This document shows positions 8,915-16,975 of a stretch of 64,000 nucleotides of DNA, piece by piece. Every line of letters begins with the position of its first letter. The first letter of the stretch is position 1. The notes below the pieces were generated by a model that was not told the origin of the DNA, searched no databases, and saw only the letters and a list, made by a program, of their open reading frames with translations. The stretch covers positions 1 to 64,000 of IMG/VR virus record IMGVR_UViG_3300026519_000012. The stretch is one strand, 5' to 3'. The translations under genes and the position numbers were made by a program. The stretch comes from a virus.

Positions 8915-10146
8915 TGGCTAATGTATTAAGTGTTGTTGATCGTGTACTAAGAGAGGCGCAGCGTATTGCGCATGAAAAACTCTCATTCATTGGAACAACT
9001 GACCTGCAATATGATAAATCGTTTAAATACGATAGCAATAGGGGGCCGAATGGGCAGACGTTGCGAATTCGCGAGCCTAATCAGTATGTGCGCCGGAAAG
9101 GCTCTCGTATCATGGCTATTCAAGATCAGGATGAGTCAACGCAAACCATTACCGTCGCGAATCAGGACGGCGTGGATATGAGGTTCAACTCTCAGGAGTT
9201 GGTGCAGGCTGTTAATAGCGATGGTGCATTTGATGAGTTAAGTAAGAACTACATTGAACCTGCGGTAGCAGTGATGTGCTCGGGAATTGAAGCGGACTTT
9301 TTGGAATTCTGCACCAAGCGCGTCAGTAATGTGGTTGGCACTCCCGGTACGCCTTTGACTGATCTATTGGCAACGGGCGCGGCCCGCGCAAAGCTTAATC
9401 AAAACCTTGCGCCAAAAGATGGTAATCGTTGCGTGCAGATGGAGTCTGTAACGATGGGTGGGCTAGTTAATGGCCTGAAGGGGTTGTTTCAGGATTCTCA
9501 GCAGATTAAAAAGCAGTACCGTGAAGGAATGATCGGTCGCACGGCGATGGCCGATTTCTACGAGAACGACCGCATGTACACCCATACCAACGGGGCAGAT
9601 GTCACTGGATCTACCAATGCGAATGCACAAGTGACTGATGGCGGATCAACCATCGATATGAGCACGCTGATTGCGACTACCCCGCTGGGTACCGTCTTCA
9701 CAGTTGCAGGCGTCTATGCGGTTCATCCTGAGACAAAGCAGGCCTACAGCCATCTGCAGCAGTATGTTGTGATTGCGGGTACGAATGGCTTGACCACAGT
9801 GTCTCCAAGAACGATTCTAACGGGCGCAAAACAGAACGTAGCATCTGCCTCTGGCGCTGAGCTAGCAGTGACTGATTTCAATTCTAAGGTCGTCACGGTA
9901 GTGGGTGCGGCTTCGACTGCCTATACGCAAAACCTGATGTATCACAAAGAAGCGTTTCAATTTGTAACGGCGGATTTACCGGTCATGGATGATGCCATTA
10001 AGTGTGTCGTGCGTCAGTCTGAGGGATTGTCTTTACGCTGCTGGCAGGCTTCCGATATCCGCAATGATGAGCTTTTAATGCGTATCGATGTTCTGTATGG
10101 GATGGCGGCACTACGCCCTGCATGGGCTTGCAGAATCATCGGTTAA
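8914..10146 (+). CDS. major coat protein, P22 gp5 family
   Basis: A 410-residue protein (P22 gp5 is 430). It follows the scaffold and shows the layout of the family: an HK97-like core, a central beta-rich insertion (about residues 225-330, with ATTPLGTVFTVAGVYAV and VTVVGAAST) and a C-terminal stretch LLMRIDVLYGMAALRPAWACRI, which corresponds to the 'ALWYGVNATRPEA' end of P22 coat. It forms the capsid shell. A strong hairpin follows the stop, as often seen after abundant coat genes. Confidence 0.82.
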   Translation: MANVLSVVDRVLREAQRIAHEKLSFIGTTDLQYDKSFKYDSNRGPNGQTLRIREPNQYVRRKGSRIMAIQDQDESTQTITVANQDGVDMRFNSQELVQAVNSDGAFDELSKNYIEPAVAVMCSGIEADFLEFCTKRVSNVVGTPGTPLTDLLATGAARAKLNQNLAPKDGNRCVQMESVTMGGLVNGLKGLFQDSQQIKKQYREGMIGRTAMADFYENDRMYTHTNGADVTGSTNANAQVTDGGSTIDMSTLIATTPLGTVFTVAGVYAVHPETKQAYSHLQQYVVIAGTNGLTTVSPRTILTGAKQNVASASGAELAVTDFNSKVVTVVGAASTAYTQNLMYHKEAFQFVTADLPVMDDAIKCVVRQSEGLSLRCWQASDIRNDELLMRIDVLYGMAALRPAWACRIIG

Positions 10147-10171
10147 TCACACACACAAATAGTAGTTACTA

Positions 10172-10193
10172 TGCCCCAGCGGGTGCTGGGGCA
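10172..10193 (+). terminator. hairpin after the coat gene
   Basis: A perfect 9-bp GC-rich stem (TGCCCCAGC / GCTGGGGCA) with a GGGT loop lies 25 bases after the coat stop. It is not followed by a T run, so it may be a partial terminator or an mRNA-stabilising structure that sets coat expression above that of the genes behind it. Confidence 0.6.
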
Positions 10194-10213
10194 TAAATCA
10201 ATCAGGAGTCATC

Positions 10214-10426
10214 ATGCAAATTAGCTTAAAACATAACGAACACGGGTACCACACCGTCTATTCAAGCGCAGACGCTGCAAGGTTAAAAAATGATGGGTGG
10301 GTTATTTGCGATATGGAAAAAGAGATTGATTCCAAGCGCAAGCATATATTGGCGGCAAAGAAAAAAGCTGCGAAAGAAGAAGTTTCACGATTAGAAGCGG
10401 CTGAGAAAGCAGCGGAAAATAAATAG
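10214..10426 (+). CDS. small charged late protein
   Basis: A 70-residue protein with a good ribosome site (CAGGAG, 7 bases before ATG). A short N-terminal domain (GYHTVYSSADAARLKNDGW) is followed by a Lys/Glu/Ala helix. Short proteins of this kind, with a compact N-terminus and a KEEVSRLEAAEKAA tail, often sit between coat and head-completion genes in podoviruses. Function unknown. Confidence 0.6.
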   Translation: MQISLKHNEHGYHTVYSSADAARLKNDGWVICDMEKEIDSKRKHILAAKKKAAKEEVSRLEAAEKAAENK

Positions 10427-10436
10427 GCACTGACTT

Positions 10437-10847
10437 GTGAGTATTACCAATCAAGAAGTCATTAACCAAGCGCTGCTAGAGATAAACGTTATTGAAGATG
10501 GTGATTCTGCAAACGCGGATCAATCATCCGATACGCTCCAAAAGTTGAACCAGATGATGGCTGAATGGGCGGTATCAGATAAGGACCTCCACTTCTTCCC
10601 CCAGAGCGATTTGACCGATGTCTGTCCAATACCAATCTGGGCGGAAGACGGGGTGGTTAATAATCTGGCAGTTAAGTGTGCGCCTTCGTTTGCATTTGCT
10701 GTAAGCGCGCTGCTGTATGAAAAGGCAAAGAGCGGCTCCAACGTAATTGCGCGCACATGCATGAACTTGAAACTCAAAAATACTGATATGAGCCACCTAC
10801 CAGCCGGTAACGGATATCGTAGCAATATACTGACTGATAGTTTATGA
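10437..10847 (+). CDS. head-tail adaptor, P22 gp4-like
   Basis: A 136-residue protein starting at GTG 10437. The opening SITNQEVINQALLEINVIEDGDSANADQ and the following LQKLNQMMAEWAV match the helical adaptor (tail accessory factor) family that binds below the portal in P22. P22 gp4 is 166 residues, so this is slightly short. It lies before the gp10-like gene in the same order as in P22 and overlaps it by 4 bases. Confidence 0.75.
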   Translation: MSITNQEVINQALLEINVIEDGDSANADQSSDTLQKLNQMMAEWAVSDKDLHFFPQSDLTDVCPIPIWAEDGVVNNLAVKCAPSFAFAVSALLYEKAKSGSNVIARTCMNLKLKNTDMSHLPAGNGYRSNILTDSL

Positions 10848-12370
10848 AAATCAACCTCCCCATCGTTGCTGACATGCATATCAATCAGTTCTCTGGCGCT
10901 GTCATCACTGAACTAGAGTCTGGCATGACCAATGGTGTATTTATAGCCGATGGCAAGGGCGGTTATGTAACTCAGCGCCCCTCGTTTGACATGTTTGAAG
11001 ATGCGAGCACGCACGTATCAGATGCAAGGGGAAGGGCGATCACTTACTGGGATGGCAACACTTCACTTTATATACTCAATAACGGCACGCTGTTTAAGAA
11101 CTCTCAATCGAATCCAATTAGCACGTTGCCGACTAGCGGGACTAAGAAGTGTAAGTTCGTGGTACTTGATACGTTGCTTTGCCTGTTTGATGCTGAAAAT
11201 GGTCAGGGTTTTACCATTACCACCGGTGATGTGGTGACCGAGATCACTGATGTTGATTTTCCACCGAAACAAACACCTTCGGTTGGTTTAGCATTTGGCG
11301 CGGTGGTGCTCGATGGCTATGTCTTTGTGCTCGGTGAAAACGGGGTGATTTATAACTCTAATCTGGAAGTTGCCAGTGCGTGGGCTGCGCTTGATTTCCT
11401 TAATGCAGAGCGTGAGCCCGACGGGGGGGCTTATATCGGCAAGCATCACGATCACGTAGTGGTGCTGGGCGTACGCACCACTGAGTTCTTTTATAATCAG
11501 GCAAATCAGGCGGGTAGCCCTCTGGGTAGGCGTCAAGATGTTGCCTATAGTACCGGCTGTTCTGCGGGTGAGTCGGTGTGGGAGATTGGCGACCGCATGT
11601 TCTTTGTCGGCACCAATGAAAGCGGGGCCCTGGGTGTTTATACGCTGGAGAATTTTCAGATTCGGAAAGTATCGACATCCACTATTGATTCATTCTTGAC
11701 GCAAGCAACTGTTAAAGAAGGCTATGAGCTAATGGGTAGCGGTCTTTCTGCGCAGGGGCATGTGTTTTATACCCTGACGCTGCATTCCACGCCGGGCAAT
11801 ATCTTGCCAGAAATTACGCTGGTGTTTGATGATGTCAGCCGGTTGTGGGGCGAATGGAAGACCGTTCTGGGTGGCCACTCAACACTTCCATTAGTTGATT
11901 GGACGGTGCGTCGCGGAATAATTTCGCGCTATGGTGAGGGTGTTCTGTCAAACGGCGATCTAGTTACGATTAATGATGATTTAACTCCAAACGATTCACT
12001 GCTCGAATTTAGTCTAGTTGAAGATGGCATTGTTGAAATCGGCATCCTCGAATCAAATACAGGATCAGGCTCACCTCTTACCATGAAAATTAGGCTAGGG
12101 CACTTTGATGGCAATACTGATAATAAAAAGTTCCTGTCTGAACTTCGGCCGGTTTGCAATAAAACGGTCGCGCCGCAAAATCTCATTGTCCGCTGGGCAA
12201 GTGAAAACAACAACTCATTCAGCGCGGGGCGCGTGATCGACATGAGTAAGTTTAATCGCATAAAGCGGATAGGCTGCTTCAGGCGCAGAAATCACGAGAT
12301 TGAATACAGCGGCGCCGAGGTAATCAGACTCAGGCGGCTTGAAGGTCAGCTTTCGTTGGGGTCGTCGTAA
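10844..12370 (+). CDS. tail hub / packaged-DNA stabilisation protein, P22 gp10-like
   Basis: A 508-residue protein (P22 gp10 is 472). It is beta-rich with repeating propeller-like blades (GRAITYWDGNTSLYILNNGTL, then FVVLDTLLCLFDAENGQGFT, then VVLDGYVFVLGENGVIYNS). Gp10-type proteins form the hexameric nozzle below the adaptor and hold DNA in the head. Order behind gp4-like and the blade pattern support the call. It shares a TAATG with the next gene. Confidence 0.75.
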   Translation: MKINLPIVADMHINQFSGAVITELESGMTNGVFIADGKGGYVTQRPSFDMFEDASTHVSDARGRAITYWDGNTSLYILNNGTLFKNSQSNPISTLPTSGTKKCKFVVLDTLLCLFDAENGQGFTITTGDVVTEITDVDFPPKQTPSVGLAFGAVVLDGYVFVLGENGVIYNSNLEVASAWAALDFLNAEREPDGGAYIGKHHDHVVVLGVRTTEFFYNQANQAGSPLGRRQDVAYSTGCSAGESVWEIGDRMFFVGTNESGALGVYTLENFQIRKVSTSTIDSFLTQATVKEGYELMGSGLSAQGHVFYTLTLHSTPGNILPEITLVFDDVSRLWGEWKTVLGGHSTLPLVDWTVRRGIISRYGEGVLSNGDLVTINDDLTPNDSLLEFSLVEDGIVEIGILESNTGSGSPLTMKIRLGHFDGNTDNKKFLSELRPVCNKTVAPQNLIVRWASENNNSFSAGRVIDMSKFNRIKRIGCFRRRNHEIEYSGAEVIRLRRLEGQLSLGSS

Positions 12371-12771
12371 TGGGGTTACGAATTGAGCCACCCCCGCAGA
12401 TAACCGAGTTTAATCATATTTGGCGGCGATGGATTTATGGTTTATATCAAAGCTTAAAAGAACAAGAAGAGTGGCTTGCCCCTGCCCTTGAGAATGGCTG
12501 GGTGAATTTCGGCGCCCCCTTTAGTAGCGCGGGGTACATGCTAGATTCAATGGGCTTCGTGCATCTAAGAGGCGTTATTAGAACCGGCACTTTCGCCGCT
12601 GCTGCTTTTACACTGCCTGCTGGCTACCAGCCTGAAAGCGACAAAGTATTCAGTACATCGTCGAATAACTCATTTGGAAGTTTAACCGTAACCTTAGCCG
12701 GGGCAGTGGTGCCTCAAGTGGGTAGCGATACTTCTTTTTCACTCGACGGTATTATTTTCAAGACCGCTTAA
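12370..12771 (+). CDS. tail-associated protein
   Basis: A 133-residue protein. An N-terminal helical part (HIWRRWIYGLYQSLKEQEEWL) precedes a beta-rich domain containing GFVHLRGVIRTG and FTLPAGYQP, a pattern frequent in phage fibre-tip and tail domains. It takes the place where P22 encodes its tail needle, but no needle-like long coiled coil is visible. A structural role is inferred from position. Confidence 0.55.
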   Translation: MGLRIEPPPQITEFNHIWRRWIYGLYQSLKEQEEWLAPALENGWVNFGAPFSSAGYMLDSMGFVHLRGVIRTGTFAAAAFTLPAGYQPESDKVFSTSSNNSFGSLTVTLAGAVVPQVGSDTSFSLDGIIFKTA

Positions 12772-12787
12772 TAAGAGATGATTTAAA

Positions 12788-14263
12788 ATGCCAACGATAA
12801 CACTACCCACCCAAAAAGGCAGCGCGCTTAATGCAACAGAGTTCGAGGACAACCATAGGCGGACTGTTGTTCAGAAAACTGCCAACTACTCCCTACTTGA
12901 ATCTGACAATCGTAATTTGATTGAGTGTAATTCAGCGTCGCCTGTCACGCTAACGCTGGGAACCGCTAGCACCATGGCCGGTGCCGACACTGGTGATTAC
13001 GAGGTGTCGTTCGTAAACATCGGCTCAGGCGTCTGTACTATCGTTGGTGACGGGGTGGACACCATCGATGGCTCAGTATCGAGCATTGCGCTGTCACAAT
13101 ATGAATCAGTAGTGCTAAAAGTTATTAGCGCTGGCACCGGCTACGTCTCAATTGGAGGCGGGAGTATTCTAGGGTTAACGGCAACTGTTGACGAGCTGAA
13201 CATCCTTGACGGAGTGACTTCTACTACTGCGGAGCTGAACATCCTTGACGGAGTGACTTCTACCGCTGCAGAGCTGAACATTCTTGACGGAGTGACTTCT
13301 ACCGCTGCAGAGCTGAACATTCTTGACGGAGTGACTTCTACCGCTGCAGAGCTGAACATCCTTGACGGAGTGACTTCTACCGCTGCAGAGCTGAACATCC
13401 TTGACGGAGTGACTTCTACCGCTGCAGAGCTGAACATTCTTGACGGAGTGACTGCATCAACGGCTGAGCTGAATTATACTGAAGGCGTCACTTCTTCAAT
13501 TCAAAACCAGCTAGATGGAAAAGCAGGGATAGGAGTTAATAATAATTTTACAGGGCAGCAAAGAATTACTAACACTGCGCCTACCTTGTTCTTACATGAG
13601 ACAGGCGTAGCGGCAGATAGCGGGAAATATTATTTTCAGGCGGATAGCACTGACCTGACTTTGTTTTTGATGAATGACGTAGAAACTGCATCAACTCCAG
13701 TAATGCAGTTTGCTAGAACGGGTATAAATAGTGATGCAATTGATTTTACTGCGGATAATTTTCGGATTAATGGTGAGTCGGTTGCTACACAATCACCTGC
13801 CGTGCCCGGCTATGTCAAAGGCAAAGCGGTTTATGTATCAGCTACAGGGGACAACGGGTTAGGTATAAACATTGCTTCTAGCGCCGTTATGGATGCATGG
13901 GAGTCTTACGGCCCGACAGGTTCCGGCGCGAGTAACATCATGGCGGATCTAGACGTACTCCCGGCAGGAGCTACTTGGGTAGAGTTATCTATACGATTGC
14001 TTATCCGCCGGATTTCAGCTCCCGATACATTAGTGGCTGTTTACGCACGGCCTACAGGTAGTACGGCTAATGGGATACTCACTTCAGTGGTTCTTCATGA
14101 AGCGCAGACGGATGCTGGTGAGATAAATGTGTATTTTCTACATCGGTCTATAAAGGTTGCGCTCGATGCGCAAAACCGTTTTGAACTTAAGTGGGATATC
14201 CCTGCATCTGGAACGGTACTATCCCAAGGTATTATAGCCATAGTCACAGGCTTCGGTGCCTAA
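12788..14263 (+). CDS. tail fibre of phage A, LDGVT-repeat shaft with shared tip
   Basis: A 491-residue fibre. Residues about 1-120 form a beta-rich attachment domain. Residues about 130-230 are seven ELNILDGVT repeats plus one degenerate copy, a pattern seen in many aquatic phage fibres, probably a triple-stranded shaft. Residues from about 250 to the end are nearly the same as the end of the phage B fibre at 45582-46976. The last 190 residues are identical and form the probable receptor-binding tip (VKGKAVYVSATGDNGLGINI onwards). Seven base differences cluster between 13540 and 13690 and none after, which marks a crossover between shaft and tip. Confidence 0.8.
   Translation: MPTITLPTQKGSALNATEFEDNHRRTVVQKTANYSLLESDNRNLIECNSASPVTLTLGTASTMAGADTGDYEVSFVNIGSGVCTIVGDGVDTIDGSVSSIALSQYESVVLKVISAGTGYVSIGGGSILGLTATVDELNILDGVTSTTAELNILDGVTSTAAELNILDGVTSTAAELNILDGVTSTAAELNILDGVTSTAAELNILDGVTSTAAELNILDGVTASTAELNYTEGVTSSIQNQLDGKAGIGVNNNFTGQQRITNTAPTLFLHETGVAADSGKYYFQADSTDLTLFLMNDVETASTPVMQFARTGINSDAIDFTADNFRINGESVATQSPAVPGYVKGKAVYVSATGDNGLGINIASSAVMDAWESYGPTGSGASNIMADLDVLPAGATWVELSIRLLIRRISAPDTLVAVYARPTGSTANGILTSVVLHEAQTDAGEINVYFLHRSIKVALDAQNRFELKWDIPASGTVLSQGIIAIVTGFGA
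13193..13465 (+). repeat. 39-bp tandem repeats coding for LDGVT units
   Basis: Seven in-frame 39-base units begin at 13193, 13232, 13271, 13310, 13349, 13388 and 13427, each starting gagctgaaca and differing at only a few third positions. A degenerate eighth follows at 13466. The similarity is high enough for copy-number change by slippage, which would alter shaft length. Confidence 0.9.
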
Positions 14264-14266
14264 ATA

Positions 14267-14461
14267 ATGAACCAAGATAAAATAGAAATAGCAAAAAACG
14301 TAGGCGACGCGGTAGTAATACCGACTGGCGTTGTGGTGTCAATAAGCTATTGGATCACTGATATTATCAATCCATTGATAACAGCGCTGATAGGCTTAAT
14401 GACTATAATTTGGCTTTTTTATAGGATCAAAGAGAGTAAGCGCATCACGAAGGCACCTTAA
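14267..14461 (+). CDS. holin-like small membrane protein (X copy 1)
   Basis: A 64-residue protein with two hydrophobic stretches (VVIPTGVVVSISYWI and PLITALIGLMTIIWLFY), a short polar N-terminus and a basic C-terminus (RIKESKRITKAP). This is the usual form of class II phage holins, which set lysis timing by making pores in the inner membrane. It follows the fibre gene after three bases, the same place as in T7-like phages. No endolysin is recognisable next to it. Confidence 0.65.
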   Translation: MNQDKIEIAKNVGDAVVIPTGVVVSISYWITDIINPLITALIGLMTIIWLFYRIKESKRITKAP

Positions 14462-14511
14462 TGAGCGACCTTATTATTACATCGCTATCATATAAACCCG
14501 TTACAAGGTAG
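14461..14511 (+). CDS. possible 16-residue peptide
   Basis: An ATG overlapping the holin stop (TAATG) opens a frame MSDLIITSLSYKPVTR, ending 7 bases before the next gene. It may be a coupled leader peptide, a decayed gene or chance. The second copy at 47174-47224 is the same. Confidence 0.2.
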   Translation: MSDLIITSLSYKPVTR

Positions 14512-14518
14512 GAATGAA

Positions 14519-14983
14519 ATGTTGATCGATAAATTTTTCATAATAGGGCTGCCAAGGAGTAGAACCTACTGGCTAAGTCAGTTTTTTGGCTGTCTCCACG
14601 AAGGCGTTTATCACTACCCAGATTACAGGGATTTTCTTAAGTCTGACCATACTGGTGATAGCACTACTTGTTATTTGCAGATAAAGGATCTAATCAAGGA
14701 TGAGAGAAAAGTAATCATACATAGGGATATTAAAGATGTTGGAGATTCTCTTGTTGAGCTGTTTGGGAAGTTTGATTGTAGCTTTCTGAAGGATATTGAA
14801 AAAGAATTACTAGAAGAAGATGGGCTTCATGTCCAATTTGATGACATTAGCTCACGGTTAGAGGAGATATGGGATTACTGTAGAAGCGATGAATTCCCAA
14901 AAGAAAAAGCACTAAAAATGGACGACGTGATAATGGAAAACCATTTTTTAATTGGAGAGGTAAAGAAGCTTGTCATCTTATAA
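14519..14983 (+). CDS. sulfotransferase-like P-loop protein (X copy 1)
   Basis: A 154-residue protein. The N-terminus FFIIGLPRSRTYWLSQFF has the 5'-phosphosulfate loop of PAPS-dependent sulfotransferases (P-R-S-R-T then aromatic). KVIIHRDIKDVGDSL near residue 75 fits the 3'-phosphate motif with conserved Arg and Ser. It is shorter than typical sulfotransferases (about 250 residues), so the acceptor-binding part may be reduced. It overlaps the oxygenase gene by 14 bases. Substrate unknown; modification of a virion or host-surface component is inference. Confidence 0.65.
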   Translation: MLIDKFFIIGLPRSRTYWLSQFFGCLHEGVYHYPDYRDFLKSDHTGDSTTCYLQIKDLIKDERKVIIHRDIKDVGDSLVELFGKFDCSFLKDIEKELLEEDGLHVQFDDISSRLEEIWDYCRSDEFPKEKALKMDDVIMENHFLIGEVKKLVIL

Positions 14984-15539
14984 GAAGCTTGATTTAAGGC
15001 TTAATGTCCAGCCGCTCAAGGAAGCCTTGGAGCGCAGGAGCGACTTATTCGGCAAGTATGATTACCGGGCGACTTCTGAAGGATCGCCACACTCGGAAAT
15101 GAAAGATATCTGGGTGAGATATAAAGACGTTGCGCCACATATAAAATCGGGAGATTTCTCTAGCTTCGCTAACGAACATGACTCTATCTGGTATCAGGTA
15201 TACCGGGATCTACCGGAGACAAAAGAGATTATATTTTCTGTAATGAACGCAGTAAATGGCGAACGACTTGGCGGCGTGTTAATCACAAAATTACCCCCCG
15301 GCGGTAAGATAAAGAAACATGTTGACGGTGGGTGGCACGCTGAGTATTACGATAAATATTACGTGCCTGTTAAAAACGAAGACGGCGCTATATTTTCGTT
15401 TGAAGACGGGGTCATCGCCCCGGCGGAGGGTGACGTGTACTGGTTTGATAATTCTAAACCTCACTGGGTAGAAAACAACTCTGATTCGGAGAGAATTGCT
15501 ATGGTTATTTGTATAAGAACTGATGGAGTAGAAAGCTAA
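14970..15539 (+). CDS. aspartyl/asparaginyl beta-hydroxylase-like 2-oxoglutarate oxygenase (X copy 1)
   Basis: A 189-residue protein of the double-stranded beta-helix Fe(II)/2-oxoglutarate class. The iron-binding HxD is in KKHVDGGWH (about residue 115), the second His in KPHWVENNSDSERIAMVI (about residue 163), and the Arg 10 residues later can bind the 2-oxoglutarate carboxylate. The pattern fits the Asp/Asn hydroxylase family also found in other phages. It probably starts at ATG 14970 inside the sulfotransferase gene. The pairing suggests that both act on one target. Confidence 0.72.
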   Translation: MSSYKKLDLRLNVQPLKEALERRSDLFGKYDYRATSEGSPHSEMKDIWVRYKDVAPHIKSGDFSSFANEHDSIWYQVYRDLPETKEIIFSVMNAVNGERLGGVLITKLPPGGKIKKHVDGGWHAEYYDKYYVPVKNEDGAIFSFEDGVIAPAEGDVYWFDNSKPHWVENNSDSERIAMVICIRTDGVES

Positions 15540-16975
15540 TGCCTTGGGGAGCAGCAGCGGTTATAGGTGGCGCGCTAGTATCCGGCTACGCATCAAATCG
15601 CGCGGCAGGAAAAGCGGCAGACGCATCACAATACGCCACTGACAGCGCTAACAGGCTATCTGAGCGGCAGTTCGATATGGTACGTGGCGACACGGCACAA
15701 GCAAGGGCTGCAGGTGGTGAGGCGGGTGCCGAGCTATCACGATCGCTAGGCCTTAGGACGCCGATCCCTGAAGCTTTTAACAGGCAAGCGGCAATCAGAG
15801 AGGAGATCAGGAGGTTACGCGATCGAACGGGGGACGAATGGCGAAACTATGGCTTCACTGGGCAGTACGCTATTGAAGATGAGCGCTCTAGGCAGATCAG
15901 AGAGCTTGAGAATGAAAGTGATAATTTAACGCTTTATGACGAAGCCCAGCCATTAGAAGGCGAAGTCCTGCCACAGTTTGGCGTTGAATTTAACTATAGC
16001 GGCGAAGGGCCTCAGTTTGAATACGGCGGCTCTCAGCCGGAATTTAATGATGCTAGTCGATTAAGCCAGTTTCAGAATCAGGGTGAGAATCTGCAAAGTT
16101 TTGAAACGGATCAAGAGGTTTCGCAGTTCGGCCAAGGTGACCGGTTCGAGTATGACCTCGAAGGCGATGCTGGCTATCAGTTTGCTCGTGATGAGGCAAT
16201 CAAGGCCACCGGACGAGTCTCTGCAGCACAAGGCAAGCGCGGCAGTGGTAACCGGCTGGCAGAGGTCGCAGACCGCGTGACGGGCGTTGCATCGCAGTAT
16301 GCTGACCAAGCTTTTAACCGACAGGTTAGAGCTTCCGCTGAGAACTACGGCCGAGACGTAAATGAATTCGGCCTTCAGCGCGCGGGTGATACTGAAGCGT
16401 ACGGGCGAGAGCGTGGCGAATTCGCCATTGATTATGGCCGAAACATTGATCAGTACGAGCGCGATATCGGGGCTTTCAACGTAAACACTGGAGTGGCAGA
16501 TCGCAACTATGGCCGAGAGCTAACGAGGTACGAAATCGCTCGAGGAAGAGAGGGTGAAGGCTATAATCGGGCAAATCGCCTCTATGAAGTCCGAACGGCT
16601 GAGGATAACCGAGAATATCAACGCGCGGGCGATGAATATAATCGTGGTTTCACAAGGTTTGGTGTTGAGACTGATCAGAATCGGGAGCTATACGGCCGTC
16701 GCCAAGATCGATTAAATCGACTTGCAAGTATGGCGGGAGCTGGGCAAACGGCAGTCAGTCAAAGTGCAAGCGCAGGTAGCAACTATGTCAATGCTGCCAG
16801 CAACAATCTGATGGCAAATGCTCAGAATCAGGGGAATGCCGCGATGGTTAAATATCAAGGCCTAAACAATGCAGCACAAGCTGGGATCTCTAACATGTTA
16901 AGTTACAACCAGCAGCAGCAAAATAACCAGATGATGCAACAGTGGCTGAACCAGCAGCCGGGGGCGCTAAGATGA
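15539..16975 (+). CDS. internal/injection-type virion protein 1 (X copy 1)
   Basis: A 478-residue protein. The first 30 residues are Ala/Gly rich and hydrophobic (PWGAAAVIGGALVSGYASN). The middle carries repeated Tyr-Gly-Arg heptad-like units (about residues 260-390, for example AYGRERGEFAIDYGRNIDQY). The end is Gln/Asn rich (NQQQQNNQMMQQWLNQQ). This make-up is typical of pilot proteins ejected with phage DNA, comparable in position to P22 gp7/gp20 or T7 gp14. Its stop overlaps the next start (ATGA). Confidence 0.65.
   Translation: MPWGAAAVIGGALVSGYASNRAAGKAADASQYATDSANRLSERQFDMVRGDTAQARAAGGEAGAELSRSLGLRTPIPEAFNRQAAIREEIRRLRDRTGDEWRNYGFTGQYAIEDERSRQIRELENESDNLTLYDEAQPLEGEVLPQFGVEFNYSGEGPQFEYGGSQPEFNDASRLSQFQNQGENLQSFETDQEVSQFGQGDRFEYDLEGDAGYQFARDEAIKATGRVSAAQGKRGSGNRLAEVADRVTGVASQYADQAFNRQVRASAENYGRDVNEFGLQRAGDTEAYGRERGEFAIDYGRNIDQYERDIGAFNVNTGVADRNYGRELTRYEIARGREGEGYNRANRLYEVRTAEDNREYQRAGDEYNRGFTRFGVETDQNRELYGRRQDRLNRLASMAGAGQTAVSQSASAGSNYVNAASNNLMANAQNQGNAAMVKYQGLNNAAQAGISNMLSYNQQQQNNQMMQQWLNQQPGALR

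Noticed and set aside
13193-13465. CRISPR-like array of 39-bp repeats
   Set aside because: Units are directly adjacent without spacers and code in frame for the LDGVT fibre shaft.
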